A stretch of 64,000 bases of DNA. Source: CAYFZR01 sp046760505 [NCBI: Candidatus Hydrothermarchaeota archaeon]. Its GTDB lineage: Archaea > CAYFZR01. A model generated the notes under the pieces. That model was given only the letters and a program-made list of their open reading frames with translations, did no database searches and was not told where the DNA came from. Below, piece after piece: positions 17,177-26,068 of this stretch (positions within the stretch are counted from its first letter, which is position 1; every line of letters starts with the position of its first letter). The translations under genes were made by a program, and so were the position numbers. Location: the NCBI GenBank assembly GCA_046760505.1, contig JBHIEG010000008.1, positions 1 to 64,000 of the forward strand. Direction: 5' to 3'.

Positions 17177-18596
17177 TATTTACCTCCTTTGAATATCTTT
17201 TAATGTAATGCAAATTCCCCTCGTGGTCAAATATTTCGATTTCACTACAAAATCTGCCTATTCTATGTGTAGCACATGAGAGACAAGGATCATGGGCTCT
17301 GACTGCAATTTCTATTAGATTTAACTTATTTTCATCCACTTTGCCGTCGCTGATTGCTTTTCTAGAAGCGTCTAAAATTGCCTGATTAATCGCCTTGTTG
17401 TTAATCTGCGTAGCCACTATTATATTCGCCCCCTTTATCCTACCCTTTTCATCTATCTCATAATGATGTATTAAAGTACCTCTAGGTGCCTCAACATGAC
17501 CTATTCCCACATTTTTGTACTCTCCTATATCTGCCCTGTATTCTCCATTCAAATCCTCAGATGATAGTTCTAGAGCCTTTTCAGATGCATACAACAACTC
17601 TATGAGCCTAGCATAATGATAAAGTAGAGTTGCGTGAGCCGGTCTCCCATAAGTCTCTCTAAAAATCTCAAGTTCTTCCTGTGCTCTTGGAGTTTCCATT
17701 TTTTCAGTAAGATTTATCCTAGCAAGTGTATTGACTCTAAAAGTGCCATTTTCATAGCCCGCTTTCTTATAGTAGGGGAACTTCATATACGTCCATTTTT
17801 CAGCCCTCTCTGCGATGAATTCAATATAATCTTGAGTCTTGAATTTCTCAATCAAATTGCCTTCAGGATCCATTATACAAAGGTCTCCTTCATAATAATT
17901 CATGCAGCCATTTTTTAGGGTTCCAAGGAAGTATGTTTCAAAGACTGCTAAATTTTCAATTAATTCATTGTACTTCTCAAATATACCTTTTCCTAATTCT
18001 AAAGTGAATTCTGCTAGATCTAAGGATTCTTTTGCGAGTTCTCTAACCTTTAATAAGGTTTTTTCATCTGGTAAATTTGCAACTCCGCCAGGAACAGCTA
18101 CGATTGGATGTATTTGCTGACCGCCGAGTAATTTGTTAATTGTCTGACCATTACTCCTTAATTTAAGGGCTTTTTTTGCCAATTCAGGTTGTTTTTTCGC
18201 AATACCTAAAACATTTCTCTCCTCGCTTGGAGAATCCGGACCCATTATAAAATCAGGTCCAGCCAGAATGAAAAAAGAAAGTGCATGACTGTGAATCATA
18301 TGACCAAGGTACATCAATTCTCTAATTTTTTTTGCTGTTTCAGGGATTTCAACATCAAATAAATCATCCACAGCTTTTGCGCTTGCTAGATGATGGGCTG
18401 AAGGACAAACACCACATATTCTTGGAGTTATTCTCGGCATTTCCTCAACACGATAACCTTCCAAAAATTTTTCAAACCCTCTAAGTTCCATGACTTGGAA
18501 TCTGGCATCGTTTACTTCCCCTTTATCATCTAAGAAGAGAGAAACTTTGGCATGGCCTTCAATTCTTGTTACAGGCTCAATAACAATTTTTTTCAT
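17169..18596 (-). CDS. Second NiFe hydrogenase large subunit (group 3c-like)
   Basis: A 475-residue catalytic subunit with nickel ligands C61/C64 (RICGVCPSAHH) and C438/C441 (DPCLSCATH). A 31-residue tail follows. It is clearly a paralogue of MvhA at 14579-16078 (shared ITPRICGVCP, RGTLIHHY, ARLIELLYASE), but diverged. It overlaps the small-subunit gene by 4 bases. With no Hdr or MvhD genes alongside, its partner is probably the adjacent ferredoxin. Confidence 0.93.
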   Translation of the reverse strand: MKKIVIEPVTRIEGHAKVSLFLDDKGEVNDARFQVMELRGFEKFLEGYRVEEMPRITPRICGVCPSAHHLASAKAVDDLFDVEIPETAKKIRELMYLGHMIHSHALSFFILAGPDFIMGPDSPSEERNVLGIAKKQPELAKKALKLRSNGQTINKLLGGQQIHPIVAVPGGVANLPDEKTLLKVRELAKESLDLAEFTLELGKGIFEKYNELIENLAVFETYFLGTLKNGCMNYYEGDLCIMDPEGNLIEKFKTQDYIEFIAERAEKWTYMKFPYYKKAGYENGTFRVNTLARINLTEKMETPRAQEELEIFRETYGRPAHATLLYHYARLIELLYASEKALELSSEDLNGEYRADIGEYKNVGIGHVEAPRGTLIHHYEIDEKGRIKGANIIVATQINNKAINQAILDASRKAISDGKVDENKLNLIEIAVRAHDPCLSCATHRIGRFCSEIEIFDHEGNLHYIKRYSKEVNNA

Positions 18597-19507
18597 AACT
18601 CCTTCACCATCATTATTCTTGGCTTGGCAAGCATTATTTTTGAAGCAGCTGTAAATGTGTAAGGCATCTTTGAAGCCTCTTTCATGTGGTTAATCACTTC
18701 TTCTAGTTCTATATTTGTTATGGCACTAACTAGTTCAGCTAGAGAATAACCAACATCCTTGAATGGATTTTTCAATATTTTCTCTGATGGTCCATTACAT
18801 CCATTGCAAGGGATACCGTTGCTCGGACATTTTGCATTGCATCCGCCCATTGTAACGGATCCCATGCAGATCAATCCATGGCTTATCAAGCATTTCTCAT
18901 CGGTTATTTTCCCCTCATAACTTCTTCTCAATCTATCTAACTCAACCCTTTCCATGATTCGATTACACTCAGAACAAACGGTTTTTCTTTTTTCTCCTTT
19001 TTTATTCTCTATTACATTAGATATTGCAGTTACTATGTTCTCAGGTGTGGGGGGGCAACCAACTATGTAGAAATCCACATCCACTACTTCATCTAACGTC
19101 TTAACACTTCTTGTTAGTTCTGGCAAACCTTCTTCTTCACTCGGACACACTCCAGTATATTCAGCAGTTACAACGTCCCTATAAACTTTCTTTTTCAATT
19201 CATCAGGAGGATAAAGTCCTCCAAGCGAGAATAAACCTCCATGACAGGCACATGTACCAAATGCAATTAGTGTATCTGCCTTCTCTCTCATTATCTTGGC
19301 TTTTTCTTCGTTTTCTGAATTTCTTATGCACCCACTCACTATGGCAACGTCACACTTAGGAAGTTCTTTTATGTCCATAAGTACTGGAGAATAAACGACT
19401 TCTACCTGTTCTAGGAGAGATAATAGATTTTCATCTAAGTCTAGGATTCCGATCTCGCATCCCCCGCAGATTGCTAACCATTCTGTTGCCAATGTCAATT
19501 TTGACAT
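18593..19507 (-). CDS. Second NiFe hydrogenase small subunit (MvhG-like)
   Basis: A 304-residue Fe-S subunit with AICGGCEIGILD, GTCACHGG, GCPPTPEN and a C-terminal cysteine-rich region (CSECN, GGCNAKC, CNGC). It parallels MvhG almost motif for motif. No signal peptide, so cytoplasmic. It starts at the base following the V4R gene stop, within one operon. Confidence 0.93.
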   Translation of the reverse strand: MSKLTLATEWLAICGGCEIGILDLDENLLSLLEQVEVVYSPVLMDIKELPKCDVAIVSGCIRNSENEEKAKIMREKADTLIAFGTCACHGGLFSLGGLYPPDELKKKVYRDVVTAEYTGVCPSEEEGLPELTRSVKTLDEVVDVDFYIVGCPPTPENIVTAISNVIENKKGEKRKTVCSECNRIMERVELDRLRRSYEGKITDEKCLISHGLICMGSVTMGGCNAKCPSNGIPCNGCNGPSEKILKNPFKDVGYSLAELVSAITNIELEEVINHMKEASKMPYTFTAASKIMLAKPRIMMVKEL

Positions 19508-19981
19508 TTAATCCTCCTCAAAGATCAATTTTTTTAGACAGGCGTTTATTCCCGCCTTCTCAATCTCTAAATCAACTCTTTTCCCTAGAACTACACCAAG
19601 TGCTCCAACAATGTACCCATGAGTCAAATAACAAAGTATCCCTTCTTGTTCAATTCCTTCTCTCATTAGAGTATTCCTGATGGGACAATGTCTGAATACT
19701 AGCTCACAACACAATCTCCCATCTTCGTCGATAAACATATATTCATCTCTTTCACTTCTTTTAAAAAGTTCAATTTCCCATGCACCTTCAAATAGCCTGC
19801 TAATCTCATCAATTGCTTCATTCAGATCTTCTGTTCTTCTAGCCTTAGATGCAAGCTCAATTCCAAGGGATTTTCCCGAATTATAGCTCATTGACTTTGC
19901 CCCAAAGCCGAGAGTATCCTCCAATGACGTAGCAAAACTACCCAAAATCGTCATTAGGAAATGGGTATCTTTTTCTATCAT
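19508..19981 (-). CDS. V4R-domain protein 1 (hydrogenase operon)
   Basis: A 157-residue protein whose C-terminal half has the V4R (4-vinyl reductase) pattern: RHCPIRNTL, then GILCYLTHGYIVGAL. V4R domains bind small hydrophobic ligands or metal via their cysteines and act as sensors. It sits directly ahead of the small subunit and just behind a second V4R gene. The two share layout but differ in sequence, so they may form a heterodimer. Ligand unknown. Confidence 0.78.
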   Translation of the reverse strand: MIEKDTHFLMTILGSFATSLEDTLGFGAKSMSYNSGKSLGIELASKARRTEDLNEAIDEISRLFEGAWEIELFKRSERDEYMFIDEDGRLCCELVFRHCPIRNTLMREGIEQEGILCYLTHGYIVGALGVVLGKRVDLEIEKAGINACLKKLIFEED

Positions 19982-20023
19982 TTTGCTTTACCCCATTTTA
20001 TTTTACCCTTTTTATCCTGCTCT

Positions 20024-20467
20024 TTACTCTACTTTCTTCACACATTTTTCATTAGTCTCAACTATCTTCACATCTCTCTTTTCATTGGTAAGATGGCTCA
20101 ATGTTCCCGCAATGATACCATTTACCAAAAAACAAGGTGCTCCTCCTTTTTCAACACCTCTTTCTTTAAGAGCATTACCAAGCGGGCAGGAATTAATTTT
20201 TAGAGTTATGCTTCCTTCATCTGACTCTATTTGATAGTCTTTTAACCCTATTATATCTAACAACTCTTTTATTTGTTCCAAAATATTTTCTTTAGTTATC
20301 AGTCTTGAATATCTCTCCCCATATCTTTTACTTGATTGATAACAAATTCCCTTGCCACCAGCCCCTATAAGATCCTCTACCGTCTCATCCACTGCTGTTA
20401 TAAGTATTTTAAGTGCCTCATGCATTCTTGCATAATCATCCTCATCAGGAGTTACGTGGAGAATCAC
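20024..20467 (-). CDS. V4R-domain protein 2 (first gene of the hydrogenase operon)
   Basis: A 147-residue protein from a GTG at 20467, with V4R features INSCPLGNAL and GAPCFLVNGIIAGTL. The GTG start is chosen because a TATA box (20498-20506) lies about 30 bases upstream and an AAGGGA site just precedes it; the longer frame to 20566 would include the promoter. It resembles V4R protein 1 in length and cysteine placement. As first gene of the operon it may report redox or ligand state to the hydrogenase. Confidence 0.78.
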   Translation of the reverse strand: MILHVTPDEDDYARMHEALKILITAVDETVEDLIGAGGKGICYQSSKRYGERYSRLITKENILEQIKELLDIIGLKDYQIESDEGSITLKINSCPLGNALKERGVEKGGAPCFLVNGIIAGTLSHLTNEKRDVKIVETNEKCVKKVE

Positions 20468-20497
20468 CGTTATCCCTTTATAATTTAATATAATGAG

Positions 20498-20506
20498 TTT
20501 TATATA
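20498..20506 (-). promoter_or_regulatory. TATA box of the second hydrogenase operon
   Basis: On the minus strand GTATATAAA stands about 30 bases ahead of the GTG at 20467, with an A/T-rich BRE-like stretch before it. A transcript would begin near 20475, leaving a leader of about 10 bases. Confidence 0.55.
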
Positions 20507-20692
20507 CTTTATCTCAACGATTATGGTTAAAATCCTCAAAAATATAGCGCTTATTTTCAATATCAAGAAATAAAATTACAAAGTAGTAATTATTTCCATT
20601 GAAGTATGTGAAATAACATTTAAGAATCAGTAAAAATAAAAACAAAAGATTCAAATTCCATAAAAGTATAGTAAGATGTGCTGGTGAAGGAA

Positions 20693-21400
20693 ATGAAGCA
20701 ATCAAACTTAAATACCGCGGAAGAATGGACTGAGAAGGGATACTCCTTTGAAAAGGATGGCTTGTTTGAAAAAGCAGTTGAATGTTATGATAAAGCGTTA
20801 GAGATCGATTCCAATTATGCAAAGGCATGGAATAATAAGGGAACCTCTCTTTTTACATTGAGAAAGTTTGGAGAAGCAATAAGATGTCTTGACAAGGCCT
20901 TAGAAATAGATCCAGATTATGCTGAGGCATGGAATAATAAAGGGATATGTCTTTTTTCCCTAAGAATGTTCGATGAAGCACTTAAATGCTTTGATAAAGC
21001 GCTGGAAATCGATCCAGAATCGCCAAACGTTTGGTTAAATAAAGGCAATGTCCTGCAAAACATGGGTAAGTACGATCAAGCCATAACATCATACGATATG
21101 GCTCTGAAATTAAATCCAAACTTGAAATGGGCATGGAGCAGTAAGGGATACACCCTCCATGGCATTGGTAATTTGAAGGAGGCAATAATCTGCTACGAAA
21201 AAGCCTTGGAGTTAGATCCCAAGCTTGCTGGAGTATGGAACAACAAGGGACTTGCTCTGAAGGATTTGGGCAGGTTGGAAGAGGCTTTAGAATGCTTCAA
21301 CAATGTTTTAGAGCTTGAACCCTCCCTCACTGTTGCCAAAGCTAATAGAGATATGGTATTAGACCTTATCAAGAAACGAGAAAAATACAGAGTTGATTAA
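20693..21400 (+). CDS. TPR-repeat protein
   Basis: A 235-residue protein made almost entirely of six 34-residue tetratricopeptide repeats, each with the W-N-K-G then A-x-x-(C/S)-Y/F-D-K-A-L-E-(I/L)-(D/N)-P pattern. TPR arrays mediate protein-protein contacts. No signal peptide or membrane segment, so soluble. ATG 20693 follows GGTG at a proper distance; GTG codons at 20678 and 20684 are alternatives. Partner unknown. Its stop lies 2 bases from the convergent ligase stop. Confidence 0.9.
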   Translation: MKQSNLNTAEEWTEKGYSFEKDGLFEKAVECYDKALEIDSNYAKAWNNKGTSLFTLRKFGEAIRCLDKALEIDPDYAEAWNNKGICLFSLRMFDEALKCFDKALEIDPESPNVWLNKGNVLQNMGKYDQAITSYDMALKLNPNLKWAWSSKGYTLHGIGNLKEAIICYEKALELDPKLAGVWNNKGLALKDLGRLEEALECFNNVLELEPSLTVAKANRDMVLDLIKKREKYRVD

Positions 21401-21402
21401 TA

Positions 21403-23175
21403 CTAAGCCTCTTCTTTCCTAACTTCCTCTACTCTCTTCAACTGTGCCCTGTACATCTCAACTATTTCCTCTACGCTCGTTGCTTCATTTGGTCCTTTGT
21501 CTATTCTCCATCTACCGGTAAATCTTGGAAATCTAACTGCAATCCCCGAATCCTCCCTGATTCTTCCAAATGCACATGTGTGAACAGGACTTAGTGTAAG
21601 CTCATCTCCTATTATCTCCATTACCAAATTTGGCTCAAACCAAACATCCGCCTCGAGTTCACTCTCCACGCTTGGATGTTTCTCGTCGATTTTATACGGG
21701 AGAAGCATCTCTGGAATTTTTTCCAGATCATCATCGGTAAAGCCGCTGCCAACCTTACAAACAGTATAAAACTTTTGTTCTTCTCTATCAATGACGCCTG
21801 TTAATAATGCTCCATAAGTACCTGATCTTTTTCCTCTACCTACAAAAGCTCCAACAACAACGACATCTATGGGTTCGATCATCATGGATTGATAAGAACG
21901 TTTTAGTTTGATCCAGAGCCATCCTCTTGCTCCGGCTTGGTAGACTCCGTCCAATGATTTCAGTATAAGTCCTTCACAGCCGGATGCAACTGCAAGTTCA
22001 AAGAAATTTTCAATTTCTTTGGGATCATCTGTAATTAAGGATTTTGCACATCTTATCCGTGTATTTTCTTTAACAATGCTTTTAAGTCTATTTCTTCTAT
22101 CCATGTAACTTTTTTGTGTCAGATCTTCTCCGTCTATGTAGAGTAGATCAAACAGATATAGGCTTATTGGAAATTTTTCCTTTGCCTCCTCAATTCCGTG
22201 TTTCCTTCTTCTGTGCATAAGCTGCTGGAAGGGCAGTAAATCTTCTGTATCAGGATCTACCGCAACACACTCCCCTTCTATAATTGCGTCTCTTGCCGTT
22301 ATATTTTTTTTAATCAGTTCGCTCACGTCAGGGTATTGATTTGTGATATTCTCAAGTCTTCTTGAGAAAAGAGCAATATTGTCTTTATTTTTATGTATCT
22401 GGATCCTCTCCCCATCGTATTTCCATTCACAAGCAGCTTTTCCACCAAGTTTTTCAAGAACCTCTTCTGGCGTAACAAGTCTTTGAGCCATCATCATTCT
22501 TATCGGTCTTCCAACCTTTACATGGTAGTTTCTCATTCCCTCAAGACCTTCTCTTGCTAGGGTCTTGGCTACGTCACCAAGATCCGATGTCAAGTTGTAT
22601 GCCCTCTCAATGAGTTCTCTGTTCGCTTTATCATTGGTATACGCAATCGAAAGTGCATCTAGGATTGTCATATCTGCTATACCAAGTCTTAGTTTTCCTA
22701 GAACTGCTCTTATAATGTATTTTGCCTCTTTTGGCGTTGCATCCGCCAATAAACCGGATAAAAGCCTTATCTTTAAATCTACACTTCCTGGACCCGTCGA
22801 TCTCGCTATCTTATCAAATGTCTCATAAACTTCCTTTACCGTTAAAGGCTTTGCGAAAAGAGTAGACTGCTTTTTACTTTTTGCTAGATGTTCAGCCGTT
22901 AAACCCAGGTCTCCTCTTTTCTTGAGATCCTTCTCTATTTCCTTAGTGCTGACACCAAATGCACCCGATATGGCACGAATAGCAAGTTTCTCTGCGATGC
23001 CCATTTCTAAATCCACGAAATCTGGATAAAGCTTTCCCTGAGTGAGATATGCGACCTTGTCTACAATATCTTCATCGCACTTTTTGAATAAATCTACCAA
23101 GTAATCGGTCATTTCAAGTCTTTTCGTAGTTGACTCTATGTGCTCATATACAGCTACCAACTCTGAATATTTCAA
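21403..23175 (-). CDS. lig: ATP-dependent DNA ligase
   Basis: A 590-residue archaeal replicative-type ligase that seals nicks using ATP. The adenylated lysine is in EWKYDGERIQIHK (about residue 252). An N-terminal DNA-binding domain (to about 225) and a C-terminal OB domain with WIKLKRSY and RFPRF complete the family layout. The TTG at 23175 gives the family opening MKYSELVAVYE and follows AGGTG at good spacing; a GTG at 23184 is the alternative. It diverges from the primase-like gene. Confidence 0.94.
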   Translation of the reverse strand: MKYSELVAVYEHIESTTKRLEMTDYLVDLFKKCDEDIVDKVAYLTQGKLYPDFVDLEMGIAEKLAIRAISGAFGVSTKEIEKDLKKRGDLGLTAEHLAKSKKQSTLFAKPLTVKEVYETFDKIARSTGPGSVDLKIRLLSGLLADATPKEAKYIIRAVLGKLRLGIADMTILDALSIAYTNDKANRELIERAYNLTSDLGDVAKTLAREGLEGMRNYHVKVGRPIRMMMAQRLVTPEEVLEKLGGKAACEWKYDGERIQIHKNKDNIALFSRRLENITNQYPDVSELIKKNITARDAIIEGECVAVDPDTEDLLPFQQLMHRRRKHGIEEAKEKFPISLYLFDLLYIDGEDLTQKSYMDRRNRLKSIVKENTRIRCAKSLITDDPKEIENFFELAVASGCEGLILKSLDGVYQAGARGWLWIKLKRSYQSMMIEPIDVVVVGAFVGRGKRSGTYGALLTGVIDREEQKFYTVCKVGSGFTDDDLEKIPEMLLPYKIDEKHPSVESELEADVWFEPNLVMEIIGDELTLSPVHTCAFGRIREDSGIAVRFPRFTGRWRIDKGPNEATSVEEIVEMYRAQLKRVEEVRKEEA

Positions 23176-23230
23176 ATGGGACACCTAAGAAATATTTTTA
23201 TCAAATTAGGTAATACTCTTTTTGGTTGAC

Positions 23231-24355
23231 ATGGAATTAATAGAAGATCGTGTACTCCTGTTACTCTCGATTAAAGAAAAAGGCAAAAAAATTAGCATTG
23301 ATCACATTGCTGAAAAAGTAATACGCGACGAAAAAAACTGCATAAATGAATCGCAAATAAAAGATGCAATAGATCGTCTTATCTCCAAAGGACTCATCAG
23401 CGAGAGTAACAAAAATTATTATGCAACAGAAAGAGGAATTCAAGAGATAAAAGAGAGAGTAAAATCGATTGGAAATAAACTCAATCTCTCCTATCGTATG
23501 ATTTTAACAGCAAAGGAATATTATCCCCAGATCGCTGATGCAATAATTCCTTTTTTAAAAGAAAGAGCAACAAGTGTTGTAAAGATTTTTAGCGATGAAA
23601 AAGATCCTGTTAATAAAATTAAGCCTTTATTTGTAAGATATGCAAAGTATAAGCCTAAACCAGTAAATATTCAAATAAATAATACCAAAGATTTAATTAA
23701 ATACGTGGAAAGCCACGCGATAGACTTCATACCCTATATACATAGGATTAATACTAAAGATCCTGATTGGTTCGTCTTGGATTTAGATGCTGGTCCCTCC
23801 TTTGATAAACATGAAAGAGGCTTTTACTTAGTTAAATTGACCGCCAAAAAGTTAGTAGAGACTCTAGAAGAATATGAAATATCCTCTTGTATAAAGTTTA
23901 GTGGATCCAGAGGTATCCAAGTATGGTCGAGTCTGGAGAACAGTAAATTGCCCTCAGGAGATATATTCTCGCTTTATAGAAAATTTGCGCAACAAATTCA
24001 GACAAAATTGGAGGAAAAATTACAGGAGTTACCCTCAAAAACCCTTAAAGAGTTCTACGAAATTGTAAAGACAGGAAAACCTATAACCACCTCTACAGTC
24101 GCGAAAAAAGCCGAAAGATCTGATCAAATCTTAATCGACTGGAGCACGATGAAGCCATCCGGCGACGTAAGAGCCCCTTTTAGCCTGCACTATAAAACTA
24201 CCTTGGTTTCTTGCCCAATAGATCCAAAACGCCTGCTCCTGTTTGAATTATCAGAGGCAAGAACTGAAAATGTTGTGGATAATCTGGAGAGGTTAATCGA
24301 CATATTCAAACTGGAAAAATCTGATCCTTCTCAAATCATAAAAGAAGTATCATAA
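23231..24355 (+). CDS. LigD-polymerase-like archaeo-eukaryotic primase with winged-helix N-terminus
   Basis: A 374-residue protein. Residues 1-75 look like a winged helix; 85-345 are an archaeo-eukaryotic primase domain closest in pattern to LigD PolDom (PDWFVLDLDAGPSFD). The catalytic DLD is at 184-186, the motif III aspartate at 303 (ILIDWS), and RAPFSLHYKT follows. Motif II reads SGSRGIQVW, with Gln where the family has His. The ligase gene diverges from it across a 55-base gap. PolDom proteins fill gaps in end-joining repair, but no Ku gene is in view. ATG 23231 is preferred to the TTG at 23222. Confidence 0.82.
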   Translation: MELIEDRVLLLLSIKEKGKKISIDHIAEKVIRDEKNCINESQIKDAIDRLISKGLISESNKNYYATERGIQEIKERVKSIGNKLNLSYRMILTAKEYYPQIADAIIPFLKERATSVVKIFSDEKDPVNKIKPLFVRYAKYKPKPVNIQINNTKDLIKYVESHAIDFIPYIHRINTKDPDWFVLDLDAGPSFDKHERGFYLVKLTAKKLVETLEEYEISSCIKFSGSRGIQVWSSLENSKLPSGDIFSLYRKFAQQIQTKLEEKLQELPSKTLKEFYEIVKTGKPITTSTVAKKAERSDQILIDWSTMKPSGDVRAPFSLHYKTTLVSCPIDPKRLLLFELSEARTENVVDNLERLIDIFKLEKSDPSQIIKEVS

Positions 24356-24376
24356 AAGGTATGATCGGATGATAGA

Positions 24377-26035
24377 ATGAAAGACGTTTTTTTAATCGAA
24401 GTATCCTTTGAAGTGGCGAATATGGTCGGTGGAATTTACTCGGTTCTCGCCTCCAAGTCAATTAAAATGATGGAAAGATTTCCAAATTATTTGGCTATAG
24501 GTTTCTATGATCCATTTAAATCGCCTAATGATTTTATTTCTAAAAAGGCTGAGCCTGAGATAGAATACATTTTGGAAGATTTAAAAAAGGAAGGAATCGT
24601 ACCATATTACGGTCTATGGAAGGGAGGAAATTGTTCACCCTGCATATTGCTCGAAACTAAGAGTTGTGTGAACAATGAAGATATAAAAAACGATATCAAA
24701 AGAAGAAATTGGGAACTCTTTGGAATAGATAGTTTAAACTCACCGTTTACATATGATGAACCAATAGTATGGTCCGAAGCGGCCGGGAAATTAATAGAAT
24801 TGCTTATAAAGACCGATTTTTACAAAGATAAAAAATCAGTCGTTATAGCTCACGAATGGCTATCATCAGGCGTAATATTTAGAAAAAAGGCAAAAAAACT
24901 GGATTATAAAACCATATTCATGGCGCACCAGACCATGCATGGAAGAGAAGATAGCGCACTAGGAATGGAAGTTGCTTCTTTAATCGATGAGGAATTAAGA
25001 AACGGAAAGACTGTGTCTCCAAAAAGAGCCTACGAAATAAACATAGCTGCTAAACACCTTACTGAAAGGGCAGCATCGAGATACGCTGATCTCTTCGTTA
25101 CCGTATCCTATATAACTGCAAAAGAAGCAGAATACTATCTTGGAAAGGCTCCGGACATGGTTTTACCAAATGGTATTGATCTAAAAAGATTCGATAGATT
25201 AGAAAAAAATCTGAACAAAAATAAAATTTTAAGATTCATAAATGCTTTCTTTTATCCCTACTATGATTTGGAGAATATCGATTTAATAGCGCTAACTTCT
25301 GGAAGGTATGAATTCGAGAATAAAGGATTCGACCTTTTTATATCCTCATTAGCTAAGTTAAATGAAGAATTAAAGACTATTGAGGAAGAAAAGATTGTAA
25401 TAGCATTCTTTTTGGTCCCTGCAGCAGTAAAAGGTTTGAATTCCGATGTTGCGAATATTATTGAAAAATATCCAAGCGAAAAACTTCGTGAAACGTACAA
25501 AGGAATGACTCCTAGGTTGAGTACTCATGATTATCTGCAAGAAAATGATCCAATCCTCAATCTTTGCTGGAAACTTGGATTGAGAAATGAAAAAACAGAT
25601 ACGGTTAAAGTTATTGCAATTCCAGATTACATACGAAGAGACAATCCTCCAATACACCTCGATTACTTCGATTTTGTTAGCGCCTGCGATGTCGGGGTCT
25701 TCCCAAGTAAATATGAACCATTTGGTCTTACTCCCCTAGAAACCGCTGCATGTGGATGCATATCCATTACAACTGACCTAGCAGGCTTCGGTGTTGAACT
25801 ACTTTCAATGGAAAAAGGAAAAAGACACGACGGAATATACGTACTTCCAAGGAGAAATAAGAGTTTTGACGAAACTTCAAATATTCTGAAAAATTTTTTA
25901 TTCGAGCTGGCCACGATGCCAGAAAAAGATAAATCTGAATTAAAAAAGAAGTCACGTGAATTAGCAAGCATTTTCTCCTGGGACAGAGTCATTGAAAACT
26001 ACGTGAAGGCAGTTGAGAGAGTTCTTGAGGTTTGA
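24377..26035 (+). CDS. Glycogen synthase (eukaryotic/GT3-like)
   Basis: A 552-residue glycosyltransferase extending alpha-1,4-glucan. The opening LIEVSFEVANMVGGIYSVLASK matches the nucleotide-sugar-binding start of GT3 glycogen synthases, which use UDP-glucose. The C-terminal lobe has PSKYEPFGLTPLETAACGC with the GT-B catalytic glutamates. It suggests polysaccharide storage, in line with ppsA and pgi in the window. It starts 21 bases after the primase-like gene. Donor sugar is not determinable. Confidence 0.88.
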   Translation: MKDVFLIEVSFEVANMVGGIYSVLASKSIKMMERFPNYLAIGFYDPFKSPNDFISKKAEPEIEYILEDLKKEGIVPYYGLWKGGNCSPCILLETKSCVNNEDIKNDIKRRNWELFGIDSLNSPFTYDEPIVWSEAAGKLIELLIKTDFYKDKKSVVIAHEWLSSGVIFRKKAKKLDYKTIFMAHQTMHGREDSALGMEVASLIDEELRNGKTVSPKRAYEINIAAKHLTERAASRYADLFVTVSYITAKEAEYYLGKAPDMVLPNGIDLKRFDRLEKNLNKNKILRFINAFFYPYYDLENIDLIALTSGRYEFENKGFDLFISSLAKLNEELKTIEEEKIVIAFFLVPAAVKGLNSDVANIIEKYPSEKLRETYKGMTPRLSTHDYLQENDPILNLCWKLGLRNEKTDTVKVIAIPDYIRRDNPPIHLDYFDFVSACDVGVFPSKYEPFGLTPLETAACGCISITTDLAGFGVELLSMEKGKRHDGIYVLPRRNKSFDETSNILKNFLFELATMPEKDKSELKKKSRELASIFSWDRVIENYVKAVERVLEV

Positions 26036-26068
26036 TTTATTAAGAATTAAAAATAAAGAGCATTAAAA

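Noticed and set aside
20507-20692. CRISPR-like or tandem repeats in the AT-rich gaps
   Set aside because: No direct repeat with spacers was found here or in 9639-10006, 3864-4139 or 37876-38120; these gaps hold only promoters and T runs.
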